Part shown: positions 46,647-56,275 of the stretch, piece after piece
Position numbering within the stretch: the first letter of the stretch is position 1
Layout: each line of letters starts with the position of its first letter
NCBI RefSeq assembly: GCF_010586825.1
Contig: NZ_JAAAGB010000016.1
Coordinates: 1-64,000, forward strand
DNA from: Draconibacterium mangrovi
Lineage (GTDB): Bacteria; Bacteroidota; Bacteroidia; Bacteroidales; Prolixibacteraceae
DNA: 64,000 nucleotides
Direction of reading: 5' to 3'
The notes under the pieces: model-generated
Database searches by the model: none
What the model was told of the DNA's origin: nothing
Seen by the model: the letters and a program-made list of their open reading frames with translations, nothing else
Position numbers and translations under genes: made by a program

Positions 46647-47990
46647 CTAGTAATTAAACGTAACTGCCTGTCCGTAATTTGGATGAATGATCCGACTGTT
46701 GTCGTACACCTTCAACCCATTTACAAAAGTGCTTACTACCTGATTCGAAAACTCAGTTCGCTCAAATGGCGCCCACCCACATTTGTATAGAATATTCTCT
46801 GGTGCAACAATCCAGTTTTTATTCGGATCAACCAAAACAAGGTCGGCAAAATAGCCTTCGCGAATGTAGCCTCGTTTGTTTACGCGGAAAAGATCGGCCG
46901 GTGCATGGCACATTTTTTCAATTACTTTTTCTACTGAAATAAATCCTTTTTTGCTTAGTTCGAGCATGGCAACCAACGAGTGCTGAACCAACGGTCCGCC
47001 GGACGGAGCATTAAAGTAAGAGTTATTCTTTTCCTCCAATGTATGCGGTGCGTGGTCGGTGGCAATTACATCAATTTTATCGGCTAGCAAGGCTTCCCAA
47101 AGTGCTACTTTATCTTTTTCGCATTTTACTGAAGGATTCCATTTTATGCGTGTTCCGTAATCGATATAGTCGCGCTCGTCGAACCACAGGTGATGAACAC
47201 AAACTTCGGCTGTAATTTTTTTATCGCTTACTTTTCCCGGCGAGAAAAGACTCATTTCTTTTGCCGACGAAAGGTGCAGAATATGCAAACGTGTATCAAA
47301 TTTAGAGGCCAGTTCAACCGCTTTCGACGACGATTTATAACAAGCTTCGTCGCTTCGAATGTGGCAGTGGCGCGAAATAGGAACGTTTTCGCCGTAACGC
47401 TGACGTGCAACTTCGATGTTGGCTTTTATGGTTGCTTCGTCTTCGCAGTGGGTAGCAACCAAAGTTGGAGCATTTTTAAAAATCTCAGATAAGGTTGCAT
47501 CGTCGTCAACCAACATATTTCCGGTTGAAGAGCCCATAAAAACTTTTATACCGCATACTTTTGTCGGATCGGTTTTCAGCACTTCCTGCAAATTGTCGTT
47601 GGTGGCACCCATGTAAAACGAATAGTTAACTGCCGATACTTCAGCAGCCCGATCGAATTTTTTCTGCAATTCTTCTTGCGTAACGGCTTGTGGATTGGTG
47701 TTGGGCATTTCCATATAGGTAGTAACTCCGCCGGCAGCGGCAGCTTTACTTTCAGTTGCTATTTCTCCTTTGTGGGTTAAGCCCGGCTCGCGAAAGTGTA
47801 CCTGGTCGTCAATTACTCCGGGTATCAACAAAAGCCCTGTCGCATCAATAACTTCGGTGTGACTGGTATCAAAATCGGCGGGGACAGTGTGAGGAAAGAC
47901 TTTTTCTATTTTTTCACCATCAATTAAAACACTTCCTTTAAATTTTAATCCCTCGTTTACTATCGTTGCGTCTTTAATCAGCGTTTTCAT
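46647..47990 (-). CDS. pyrC: Dihydroorotase
   Basis: A 447-residue amidohydrolase of the long, class I-like type. Zinc and substrate residues: DDQVHFREPGLTHKGEI, the carbamylated-Lys region, GIKVFMGSSTGNMLVDD, HCEDEATI, LHILHLSSAKE and ATDHAPHTLEEKN. It cyclises carbamoyl-aspartate in pyrimidine synthesis. The gap before it (46423-46646) holds one hairpin, ATGGCGGA / TCCGCCAT at about 46471-46497, and no gene. Confidence 0.94.
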   Translation of the reverse strand: MKTLIKDATIVNEGLKFKGSVLIDGEKIEKVFPHTVPADFDTSHTEVIDATGLLLIPGVIDDQVHFREPGLTHKGEIATESKAAAAGGVTTYMEMPNTNPQAVTQEELQKKFDRAAEVSAVNYSFYMGATNDNLQEVLKTDPTKVCGIKVFMGSSTGNMLVDDDATLSEIFKNAPTLVATHCEDEATIKANIEVARQRYGENVPISRHCHIRSDEACYKSSSKAVELASKFDTRLHILHLSSAKEMSLFSPGKVSDKKITAEVCVHHLWFDERDYIDYGTRIKWNPSVKCEKDKVALWEALLADKIDVIATDHAPHTLEEKNNSYFNAPSGGPLVQHSLVAMLELSKKGFISVEKVIEKMCHAPADLFRVNKRGYIREGYFADLVLVDPNKNWIVAPENILYKCGWAPFERTEFSNQVVSTFVNGLKVYDNSRIIHPNYGQAVTFNY

Positions 47991-48131
47991 TTCCCCTCGA
48001 TTTTTGATTTATAACAAAGTTACTAAAATACGCCGAGACCCTTCTTGTCTGCACGCCACGAAATTCAGCAACCTTTTGTCAAACGTTGTTTGTAGCTCAT
48101 TGTTCACATTCGGGAGAGAATTGTGCACAAT

Positions 48132-48162
48132 AAAAAAGACTGCACCTGGCAGCCTTTTTTTA
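48132..48162 (-). terminator. Terminator after the glycosyltransferase gene
   Basis: On the minus strand a stem GGCTGC / GCAGTC (one G-T pair, five-base loop), extended by A/T pairs, runs into a T tract 24 bp after the stop. Confidence 0.75.
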
Positions 48163-48185
48163 TCCTTATCAATTATCGTTAATCC

Positions 48186-48920
48186 TTAATTTGTTCGCTC
48201 GTATTTTCGAAAGTAGCTGTGTAATTTCATTTTCAAAACGCCCCAAAGTGCTTCGTTAAAAATACCACCGCTCATTTTCGACGTCCCTTCCTGGCGGTCG
48301 GTAAACACAATCGACACTTCTTTGATATTAAAGCCAAATTTGTGGGCTGTAAATTTCATTTCAATCTGGAACCCGTAACCAATCAGTTTTATTTCATCAA
48401 GGTCGATGGTTTCCAGCACTTCCCGTTTCCAGCATACAAATCCCGCGGTGGTGTCGCGCACATTCATGCCGGTAACAATACGCACATACATCGAAGCAAA
48501 ATACGACATCAGTACACGGCCAAGGGGCCAGTTTACGACATTTATTCCTGTAATATAGCGCGAGCCAACAGCCACATCTGCACCATCATCAATGGCACCA
48601 AAAAGTTTTAGCAGATCATCGGGATTGTGCGAAAAATCGCAGTCCATTTCGCAAATAGCTTCGTAATCTCTTTCAAGTGCCCATTTGAAACCCGCAATAT
48701 AAGCTGTGCCCAAACCCAATTTTCCTTTTCTTTCCAGAATATGGAGTTGCTCCGGGAATTCATCCATAAGGACTTTTACAATGTCAGCTGTTCCATCAGG
48801 CGAATTATCTTCTACAATCAGCAAATGAAAAGGCTTTTCCAAAGAAAATACCTTGCGGATCATCTTTTCAACGTTTTCCTTTTCGTTATAGGTTGGAATG
48901 ATTACTAAATTCTTTGACAC
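48186..48920 (-). CDS. Polyprenol monophosphomannose synthase (DPM1-like GT2)
   Basis: A 244-residue family 2 glycosyltransferase with a GTG start at 48920. It has PTYNEKENVEKMI at the N terminus, VEDNSPDGTADIV and EMDCDFSHNPDDL with the DxD-like metal site, and LIGYGFQIEMKFTAHKFGF. It has no C-terminal membrane anchor, the short DPM1 form. It would move mannose (or another hexose) from a GDP- or UDP-sugar to a polyprenyl phosphate, feeding surface glycosylation. Confidence 0.9.
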   Translation of the reverse strand: MSKNLVIIPTYNEKENVEKMIRKVFSLEKPFHLLIVEDNSPDGTADIVKVLMDEFPEQLHILERKGKLGLGTAYIAGFKWALERDYEAICEMDCDFSHNPDDLLKLFGAIDDGADVAVGSRYITGINVVNWPLGRVLMSYFASMYVRIVTGMNVRDTTAGFVCWKREVLETIDLDEIKLIGYGFQIEMKFTAHKFGFNIKEVSIVFTDRQEGTSKMSGGIFNEALWGVLKMKLHSYFRKYERTN

Positions 48921-49166
48921 TTTTCCGGAGTATTTGAATATAGTAACGAAAATACGGTTTTTGGATGAATTCTAAATCGTTTAGTAATCAATAATACATA
49001 TGGAGTATTGATGAGTGTTTGATAAAATATATGGCAGATGGCTTTCTAAAAGATGCCAAAAGATTAACAAAGTGTTAAAATGATTCAAAAGGAATGTAAA
49101 AGCTTACAGATATCTATTTTATTAGTGAAATTTGTTGTCGTTGAATAGGTGTATAATAGCTTTTCT

Positions 49167-50723
49167 ATGGAAATTAAATGCAGAAAGGGCGGTGAAGAAT
49201 GTTATGGTCTGAGTGAAATGACTTTGCTTTTTGATATAAGTCAGCGATTGATTCAGAGCAAACAATTCAAAAATGACTTGAATACCATTGTAAAAATGGT
49301 GGCAGAGTACCTTGGTGCCGAACGCTGTTTTTTAACCATTTTAAATCGCGAGGACGAACATATTTATATGGAAGCCGCCTATGGTGTAAATACCAGCCAG
49401 CAGGCTCGGGCAAAGTATAAATTGGGCGAAGGAATTATTGGGAAAGTGGTTGAAATGGCTCGGCCTGTTGTGGTTGAAAAGATATCTAAATCATCGTTGT
49501 TTTTGAACCGAACAAACCAGGAATTATACAAAGACGGTAAAGAACTAACCTTTGTGTGTGTGCCGGTTATTGATGAAGGTAGAGTTACCGGAACATTGAG
49601 TTTTGCCCGCGTTTATAATCCGTATATCAGTGTTGATGAGGGTACACGGCTACTGTCGATTATTGGTTCGATGGTGATACGTGCCACCTTACACCGCCAG
49701 GAGCGGCTGGAAGAACTGGAGACGCTTAAGCAAAAAAACCTGGAGTTGGAAAGCAAGATTTCAGGGCAAAAGCATGTGAATATGATTGGGAATTCGGGGA
49801 AAATGCGCGATGTGTTTTCGCTGGTTCAAATGGTGGGGAAAACCAGTTCAACCGTTCTTATTCGTGGAGAAAGTGGTGTGGGTAAGGAACTGGTGGCCGA
49901 TGCCATTCACGAAGCCAGTACCCGAAAAGGAAAAAACTTTATAAAAGTAAACTGCTCCGCCCTGCCCGAATCGCTGATTGAGAGTGAATTGTTCGGACAC
50001 GAAAAAGGAGCGTTTACCGGAGCCGATGCACAACGCAAAGGCCGTTTTGAGTTGGCCAACGGCGGCACTATTTTCCTGGATGAGATTGGCGATATCCCGT
50101 TGTCGACCCAGGTAAAACTTTTGAGGATGATCCAGCAGCGCGAATTTGAGCGGGTAGGAGGTACGCAAACCATAAAGTCGGACGTGCGGATTATCTGTGC
50201 TACCAACCGGAAACTAGAAGAAATGATCGAAAACGAAGAGTTTCGCGAAGATTTGTATTACCGGATTAATGTTTTTCCGATTTATATTCCATCGTTACGC
50301 GAGCGCCGCGATGATATTCCGCAGCTGGTTGATCATTTTATTGGCAAATTCAACAAAGAGAACCAGACAAAAATTAAACGAATTACCACTTCTGCACTCG
50401 ATATGCTGATGGTTTACAAATGGCCGGGTAACATTCGGGAGCTGGAAAACTGTATTGAGCGGGCCTGTATTTTAAGTACCGACAATGTGATTCACAGTTA
50501 TAATTTACCACCGTCGTTGCAAACAGCTCATTCGTCGAATACCAGCTCGAAAGGCGGCATGATGTATACCGTTGAGCAGGTGGAGAAACAATTGATTCGC
50601 GATGCACTAACATCAACAAAAGGAAATATTACCAAAGCTGCCGAGGAGCTGCGAATAACCGAACGGATGCTGGGCACGCGCCTGAAAAAGTACGAAATTG
50701 ATGCGTGGAGGTACAAAGTTTAA
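49167..50723 (+). CDS. nifA: NifA-like sigma-54-dependent activator (GAF-AAA+-HTH)
   Basis: A 518-residue activator; an in-frame GTG at 49149 would add six codons. Domains: GAF at about 20-185 (AEYLGAERCFLTILNRED, LGEGIIGKVVEMARPVVVEK), AAA+ at about 200-440 with Walker A GESGVGKE, the sigma-54 loop GAFTGA, FLDEIGD and RINVFPIYIPSLRERRDDIP, then an Fis-type HTH at the C terminus (GNITKAAEELRITERMLGTR). The HTH and the ending KKYEIDAWRYK resemble NifA proteins of anaerobes. ENCIERACIL supplies two cysteines near the end of AAA+; MEIKCRKGGEEC supplies two at the N terminus. It lies 8.8 kb upstream of nifH on the same strand. Confidence 0.78.
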   Translation: MEIKCRKGGEECYGLSEMTLLFDISQRLIQSKQFKNDLNTIVKMVAEYLGAERCFLTILNREDEHIYMEAAYGVNTSQQARAKYKLGEGIIGKVVEMARPVVVEKISKSSLFLNRTNQELYKDGKELTFVCVPVIDEGRVTGTLSFARVYNPYISVDEGTRLLSIIGSMVIRATLHRQERLEELETLKQKNLELESKISGQKHVNMIGNSGKMRDVFSLVQMVGKTSSTVLIRGESGVGKELVADAIHEASTRKGKNFIKVNCSALPESLIESELFGHEKGAFTGADAQRKGRFELANGGTIFLDEIGDIPLSTQVKLLRMIQQREFERVGGTQTIKSDVRIICATNRKLEEMIENEEFREDLYYRINVFPIYIPSLRERRDDIPQLVDHFIGKFNKENQTKIKRITTSALDMLMVYKWPGNIRELENCIERACILSTDNVIHSYNLPPSLQTAHSSNTSSKGGMMYTVEQVEKQLIRDALTSTKGNITKAAEELRITERMLGTRLKKYEIDAWRYKV

Positions 50724-50822
50724 TGCAATATTAGAATAGTTGAGGATTAGAATGTTGGAATGCGATAATGCATATTTTTAACTATTATTGCATTGAAGCA
50801 TTTAATCATTAATGCATTGTAG

Positions 50823-51290
50823 ATGGAAAAAAAACTCATTCAGGTTGATTTGCAGAATCCCGTTCATTGCGAGCAGGTAGTTCATCTTTTAAATGATTAC
50901 ATGGAAGATGAAATGGGAATTCGCGAATCGATGCCCGATGGACTTGGCCCAAAAATTATTGAAGGCCTGAGACGGCATTCGGCATACATGGGTTTTTTTG
51001 TTTGTATTGGCGACGATTTTGCCGGGCTGGCCAATTGTAACCTGAATTTTTCGACATGGAAAGCCAGTCCGCTAATTAATATCCACGATTTAATTGTGTC
51101 GCCCGATTTCCGGCAGCAGGGAGTTGGTCTGTTTCTGCTAAAAGGCATTGAAAAATATGCGGAAGAAAACGGATACTGCAGAATAAACCTTGAAGTGCGC
51201 CACGATAATTTTAAAGCCCAAAACCTTTACCGCAAGGCCGGATTTAAAGAATGCGAGCCCAATAATTTTTTCTGGGAAAACAAGCTTTAG
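50823..51290 (+). CDS. GNAT-family N-acetyltransferase
   Basis: A 155-residue single-domain acetyltransferase. The acetyl-CoA loop is IVSPDFRQQGVGLFLL (R-x-x-G-x-G form) and the last strand has NLEVRHDNFKAQNLYRKAGF. The substrate cannot be told. Both sides carry short degenerate repeats of the type TTAGAATGTTGGAATG (about 50735-50770 and 51291-51335), so the gene is an island in repeat DNA. Confidence 0.88.
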   Translation: MEKKLIQVDLQNPVHCEQVVHLLNDYMEDEMGIRESMPDGLGPKIIEGLRRHSAYMGFFVCIGDDFAGLANCNLNFSTWKASPLINIHDLIVSPDFRQQGVGLFLLKGIEKYAEENGYCRINLEVRHDNFKAQNLYRKAGFKECEPNNFFWENKL

Positions 51291-51422
51291 GAGTGTTCGA
51301 ATGTTAGGTATTGGAATATTAGAATGGCGTAATTCCGGATTCTAAAAATTTGTAAATCTTTTTACTTTTTACTTTTGCCTTTTCACTTTTGCCTTGAAAA
51401 CAGTAGCGGTTTTACGATATAT

Positions 51423-51632
51423 TGTTAACTGCAAAGAGGGCCACTTTTTTGAAAAAATGCATCTCTTTGCACTTACAAGCGGGTATTTTTGCAAGAAAAC
51501 ACTGCCCTTTGCAATTATAATCATACATTTTTTCAAAAAAACCGTGCCCTTTGCATACAAAGAGATGCGTTTGGGTAAAAAAATGCTGCCCTTTAACTGC
51601 AACAATATACATTCTCGGAAGAAGGGAAGACA
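51423..51632. repeat. Degenerate tandem repeat, 42-bp period
   Basis: The heptamer-like marker CCTTTGC (variants CTTTGC/CTTTAA) stands at 51465, 51507, 51549 and 51591, each exactly 42 bp apart, followed by a variable part and a T5-7/A4-7 centre. A fifth weaker unit precedes them. 42 bp equals 14 codons; both strands therefore stay open and would encode 14-residue repeats (plus strand: LPFAxxxxxxFKKT-like; minus strand: CKGxxFFxK-like). Confidence 0.8.
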
Positions 51633-51635
51633 TAA

Positions 51636-51667
51636 ATAAAAAAGGGCCATCCGTTTCCGAATGACCC
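51636..51667 (-). terminator. Terminator of the efflux operon
   Basis: On the minus strand GGGTCATTCG / CGGATGGCCC, a 10-bp stem with G-T pairs and a GAAA tetraloop, is followed by six T, 27 bp past the outer-membrane gene's stop. Confidence 0.88.
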
Positions 51668-51693
51668 CCTTGTTGAATTTATTTTTTGCTTTT

Positions 51694-53082
51694 TTATTTC
51701 CAGCCACCGCCAAGTGCGCGATACAACGATACCACAGCATTTAACTGCTGCACCTTGTCGTTAACATCGCTCAGTTGTGCGTTAAGCAAACTTTGTTGTG
51801 CATTTAAAACTTCGGTGTAAGTTGCCGAGCCGTAAACCAGCAATTCTTTAGTGTAATCAACCGATTTCTCGAGTGCATCCAGTTGTTTGTTACGCAGCTC
51901 GATCTTTTGCATCGACGCGTCGTACATGCTAAGTGCATCGTTCACTTCGGCACCGGCATTTAGCAAAGTACTTTTAAAGTTTAGCAGCGCCTCTTCCTGT
52001 TGTGCTTTGGCTACTTCCAAACGTGTTTTGTTGGCCCGTTTATTAAAAATGGGTTGAACCAAACCACCCACAAAATTGGCGGCAAACGATGCCGGATCAA
52101 ACAGATCTTCAATCGCCAGCGACTCTAAACCTGCATGTGCCGTAAGTGTAACCGATGGGTAAAAGTAGGCTTTGGCACTGTTGGTCATGTGGTAGGCACT
52201 AATCACACTGTATTCCGCCTGCATCACGTCGGGGCGTTTATCCAAAAGTTCGGCCGGCACACCAACTTCCAACAGTTTGTGCGCTTGCTGACTTTCCAGT
52301 TTTCCGCGTTCCACATCTCCCGGAGTTCTACCCAACAGAATACAAAGTGTATTTTCGTTTTCTCTTATTTGCTGCTCAATATCCGGAATGGTAACTTCAG
52401 CTGCATAACGTGCAGCCTCACTTTGTACAACTGCTGCACCGGTTACACTTCCACTTTCTTTTAGTGCTTTCATGGTTTCAACCAGTTCTGCACTGTTTTT
52501 TACCGTTTCTTTTGTAATTGCCAGGTTGGCATCCAATGCCAACAAAGTGTAGTACACCGACGCAATATTGGCAACCAAACGTGTTTGTACTGCTTTGTGC
52601 GCAGCGTCGGTGGCCAGGTAGTTGGCGTAAGCCGATTTTTTTGCATTGTTCAGTTTTCCCCAAAAGTCGATTTCCCAACTACTTTGCAAAGCAATTTGCT
52701 CAGCATTGTAGTGATCGGGACCATTCGGACTGGTAGACTCTGAATTCTTTACGTAAGTGTAGCCTGCTTGCCCTGATAATGAAGGTGCCAGTGCTGCTTT
52801 GCTTTGTAAGAAATTCGACTCGGCAGCAACAACACGCTGAACCGCAGCCTGCAAATCAAAGTTGTTTCTCAATCCTTCGGCAATTAAACTGTCGAGCATC
52901 GGATCGTTAAACAGGTTTTGCCAGCTTTCGTTTGCCAGGTTGCTTTCGGCGGTCTCGGCCTCACCGTATAATCCGTCGGTTAAATCCTGGCTGCGCTGGT
53001 ATTGATTGGTCGTACTACACGAGACGATCAATACCGAAACAACGGCAATAAGTAGTATATTTTTTATTGAATTTGTCTTCAT
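51694..53082 (-). CDS. TolC-like outer-membrane efflux lipoprotein (NodT/OprM family)
   Basis: A 462-residue outer-membrane factor with a lipoprotein signal (VLIVSC). Two OEP repeats are visible: the first with FDLQAAVQRVVAAESNFLQS and SWEIDFWGKLNNAKKS, the second with RPDVMQAEYSVISAYHMT and KANKTRLEVAKAQQEEALLNFK-like helices. It forms the exit duct of the RND pump encoded just upstream (20-bp gap). It is the last gene of the marR-adaptor-pump-channel operon. Confidence 0.94.
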   Translation of the reverse strand: MKTNSIKNILLIAVVSVLIVSCSTTNQYQRSQDLTDGLYGEAETAESNLANESWQNLFNDPMLDSLIAEGLRNNFDLQAAVQRVVAAESNFLQSKAALAPSLSGQAGYTYVKNSESTSPNGPDHYNAEQIALQSSWEIDFWGKLNNAKKSAYANYLATDAAHKAVQTRLVANIASVYYTLLALDANLAITKETVKNSAELVETMKALKESGSVTGAAVVQSEAARYAAEVTIPDIEQQIRENENTLCILLGRTPGDVERGKLESQQAHKLLEVGVPAELLDKRPDVMQAEYSVISAYHMTNSAKAYFYPSVTLTAHAGLESLAIEDLFDPASFAANFVGGLVQPIFNKRANKTRLEVAKAQQEEALLNFKSTLLNAGAEVNDALSMYDASMQKIELRNKQLDALEKSVDYTKELLVYGSATYTEVLNAQQSLLNAQLSDVNDKVQQLNAVVSLYRALGGGWK

Positions 53083-53102
53083 ATCTAATCTTTTCTAGCG
53101 GA

Positions 53103-56100
53103 TTAACCCAAACTGTTCATTTCTGAAATTTCTTGTTCTTCCTTTGGTTTTTTCACTTTTTCTTCCAAAATCTGGAAAACCACAAACATAGCCGGAATAA
53201 CCAAAATACCTATCATAGTACCGATAAACAGACCTCCCACAGCACCGGTTCCGATGGAGCGGTTACCGTTTGCGCCAACTCCGGTTCCGATAACCAACGG
53301 AATCAAACCAACAATGAATGCAAACGAAGTCATTAAAATCGGGCGAAGTCGGGCAGTGGCACCTTCAACGGCGGACTCAATAATCGACATGCCTGATTCC
53401 CGTCGTTGTCGGGCAAACTCTACAATAAGAATTGCATTCTTCGCCAGAAGCCCGATAAGCATTACCAGCGAAATTTGCAGGTAAATGTTGTTCTCAACAC
53501 CTAAAATGCGGGCGAAGATAAACGCACCGGCAATACCAATTGGCAACGACACAATAATCGAAAGTGGCATAATATAACTCTCGTACTGGGCAGCCAGCAG
53601 GAAGTACACAAAAATCAAACTCAAAATAAAGATGATGATGGTTTGATTACCGGCATTGATTTCCTCGCGGGTGATTCCCGAGAATTCGTAGTCGTAACCG
53701 GTTGGAAGAAGATCGGCTGCCACTTCGCGAACAGCATCAATAGCGTCACCCGAACTATAACCCGTATTTGGACTTCCGTTTACTGTAATGGCGGTGTACA
53801 TATTAAAACGGTTAATCGTTTCAGGTCCGTAAACCCGTGTTAGCGTAATGAATTCCGAAATTGGAGCCATTTCGCCGGTGCCGGTACGTACTTTAATATT
53901 ATTTAAGTCTTCAGGATTTCCACGGTATTTTCCTTCCGACTGTACCATTACACGGTATTGTTTACCAAAACGGTTAAAGTCGGAGGCGTAATATCCACCT
54001 ATGTATCCTTGCATAGCCGAAAGAACGGAGCTCACTTCCAAACCTGAGCGCATACATCTTGCAGCGTCAACATCAATACGGTATTGCGGGAAATTAGTGT
54101 TAAATGCGGTACGTGCATATTGAATTTCCGGACGTTGATTTAAGGCGCCAAGGAAAGTATTGGCCACTTTTTCAAAGTCGTGAATGTCGCCACCGGTTTT
54201 GTCTTCCAATTGTAATTCGAAACCGCCGGTAACACTAAATCCTGGGACCATTGGTGGCGAGAAGATAATAATACGGGCACCTTTAATTTGCGAAGTAAGC
54301 ATGTACAGTTTTTGCACAATGCTGTTCAGATCCTGTCCTTCGCCTTTTCGTTCGTCGAAAGGTTTTAATCCTGCAATGACCATCGCGTAAGGCGATCCCT
54401 GACCTCCCATAAATGAGAATCCGGTAATTGCTGTTCTACCATTAATTTCCGGTACTGTAGCCAGTATCTCGTCTATCTGTTTTGTAACCTCTGCTGTTCT
54501 TTCTCCCGAAGAAGCTGGTGGCATCGCGATATCAACAAACATACGGCCAGTATCTTCCGCAGGAACAAATCCTGTTGACGTTGTTTTCATCAGGTAACCC
54601 AGCACGGCAACAAAAACCAAGATCATTGTTCCGGCGAGTAATTTCTTATTAATAAAGAAGTGGGTTACTTTTTTATATTTCCCGGTCATACTTTCAAATG
54701 CCGTGTTAAAAGCAACATAAAAGCGTTTCATTACCCCTTTCTGTTCTTTTTCCTCTTCGCTATGCGGTTTTAGGAATATTGCACAGAGGGCAGGACTCAG
54801 GGTAAGCGCGTTAATTGCTGAAAGTATAATGGCTACGGTAAGTGTAATACCAAATTGTTTGTAGAATACTCCGGTGGTTCCGGTTATAAATGTTACCGGA
54901 ACAAACACTGCTGCCATAACCAGGGTAATAGAAACAATAGCTGTTGAAATTTCATTCATCGCCGAAATTGCAGCGTTCTTGGCACTTCGCGCCCCGGAGT
55001 CGAGTTTGGCATGCACCGCTTCCACCACCACAATGGCATCGTCGACCACAATACCGATGGCAAGCACCAGCGCAAACAGCGTTAACAGGTTAATGGTAAA
55101 TCCAAACAAGTTGAGGAAGAAGAAAGTACCAATAATTGATACCGGAACGGCGATTGCCGGAATAAGTGTTGCCCTGAAATTTTGCAGGAACACAAAAACA
55201 ACGATAAATACCAGGATAAACGCCTCGAGCAAAGTGTGTAATACTTTTTCGATGGAGGCATCGAGGAATTCGTTGGTATTCATGAGCTCCATATACTCAA
55301 CTCCCGGAGGAAACGCTTTGGATGCTTCTTCCAGTGTGCGTTCGATTTCAAGAATTACTTCGCGGGCATTTGATCCGGCTGATTGAAAGATGGCCATACT
55401 AATACCCGGTTGGCCCTGGGTTTGTGTCATTGCCGTGTAATCCAGCGAACCAAATTCAACACGGGCAACATCACCAAGCCGCAATATATTTCCGTCTTCA
55501 TCCGATTTTATTACAATATTCTCGAACTCTTCGGGCTGTGTTAGTTTACCGCGGTAACGGATCACGTACTCAAAACTCTGACCGTTTTCGCTACCAAATC
55601 GACCGGGAGCGGCTTCAAGGTTTTGTGCATTCAATGCACCCACAACATCGGCAGGTATTAAGCTGTAAGTCGACATAATATCCGGTTTTAACCAAATACG
55701 CATCGAGTAGTCTTTTCGCCCGAATACCATTGCTTCACCTACACCATTAATACGTTGCACTTGTGGCAGCAGGTTAATTTTCGAATAGTTCTGCAGGAAA
55801 GTTTCGTCGTATCTTCCGTCTTTACTGTACAGCGAAAATACCATTAACATGTTGTTCTGGCGTTTTGCTGTAAGCACTCCCGCACGCGTAACCTCTGAAG
55901 GTAACAGCGAGTTGGCACGTGCCACACGGTTCTGAACGTTAACGGCTGCCATATCCGGATCGGTTCCTTGTTTAAAGTACACCGAAATCGTGGCCGATCC
56001 GTTGTTACTTGCTGTTGAACTCATGTAAATCATGTCTTCAACACCGTTAATCTGTTCTTCAAGCGGAATAACCACACTATTCAATACTGTTTGTGCATCG

Positions 56101-56255
56101 GCACCGGTGTAGTTAGCCGATACCCGGATTGTTGGCGGAGCAATATCGGGATATTGCTCGATGGGTAAAGTGGTAATTCCCAGCACACCGAGAATAACCA
56201 GTATGATTGAAATAACCGTTGAAAGTACCGGCCTTTCTATAAATTTTCTAAACAT
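53103..56255 (-). CDS. RND multidrug efflux pump, AcrB/MexB (HAE1) type
   Basis: A 1050-residue inner-membrane proton-drug antiporter. The start MFRKFIERPVLSTVISIILVILG is standard. GIVVDDAIVVVEAV in TM4 gives the two proton-relay Asp residues, and GLLAKNAILIVEFA in TM10 gives the Lys. GFxxAEDTGRMFVDIAMPPASS and ATARLRPILMTSFAFIVGL are further family blocks. Length matches AcrB. It works with the adaptor and TolC-like proteins encoded on either side. Substrates cannot be read. Confidence 0.96.
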   Translation of the reverse strand: MFRKFIERPVLSTVISIILVILGVLGITTLPIEQYPDIAPPTIRVSANYTGADAQTVLNSVVIPLEEQINGVEDMIYMSSTASNNGSATISVYFKQGTDPDMAAVNVQNRVARANSLLPSEVTRAGVLTAKRQNNMLMVFSLYSKDGRYDETFLQNYSKINLLPQVQRINGVGEAMVFGRKDYSMRIWLKPDIMSTYSLIPADVVGALNAQNLEAAPGRFGSENGQSFEYVIRYRGKLTQPEEFENIVIKSDEDGNILRLGDVARVEFGSLDYTAMTQTQGQPGISMAIFQSAGSNAREVILEIERTLEEASKAFPPGVEYMELMNTNEFLDASIEKVLHTLLEAFILVFIVVFVFLQNFRATLIPAIAVPVSIIGTFFFLNLFGFTINLLTLFALVLAIGIVVDDAIVVVEAVHAKLDSGARSAKNAAISAMNEISTAIVSITLVMAAVFVPVTFITGTTGVFYKQFGITLTVAIILSAINALTLSPALCAIFLKPHSEEEKEQKGVMKRFYVAFNTAFESMTGKYKKVTHFFINKKLLAGTMILVFVAVLGYLMKTTSTGFVPAEDTGRMFVDIAMPPASSGERTAEVTKQIDEILATVPEINGRTAITGFSFMGGQGSPYAMVIAGLKPFDERKGEGQDLNSIVQKLYMLTSQIKGARIIIFSPPMVPGFSVTGGFELQLEDKTGGDIHDFEKVANTFLGALNQRPEIQYARTAFNTNFPQYRIDVDAARCMRSGLEVSSVLSAMQGYIGGYYASDFNRFGKQYRVMVQSEGKYRGNPEDLNNIKVRTGTGEMAPISEFITLTRVYGPETINRFNMYTAITVNGSPNTGYSSGDAIDAVREVAADLLPTGYDYEFSGITREEINAGNQTIIIFILSLIFVYFLLAAQYESYIMPLSIIVSLPIGIAGAFIFARILGVENNIYLQISLVMLIGLLAKNAILIVEFARQRRESGMSIIESAVEGATARLRPILMTSFAFIVGLIPLVIGTGVGANGNRSIGTGAVGGLFIGTMIGILVIPAMFVVFQILEEKVKKPKEEQEISEMNSLG

Positions 56256-56275
56256 AACTGTTGTCTTCTAAATTA

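Larger units (their letters stand above)
51291..51693. other. Gene-free stretch: short repeats, 42-bp-period block, terminator
   Basis: 403 bp that hold GAATGTT-type repeats at the left end, the inverted copy (51358-51381) of the 24-base A-rich sequence at 34671, the 42-bp repeat block and the tolC-like gene's terminator. Frames of 60-120 codons are open on both strands across the repeat block, but none has a convincing start. Confidence 0.7.

Noticed and set aside
51423..51632. CRISPR array at the 42-bp-period block
   Set aside because: The periodic part is only about six to seven conserved bases and the rest varies irregularly; no 25-40 base constant repeat and no cas genes.
51369..51740. 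123-codon minus-strand frame over the 42-bp repeats
   Set aside because: It overlaps the 3' end of the outer-membrane efflux gene and its start lies in that gene; kept as a repeat, not called as a gene.
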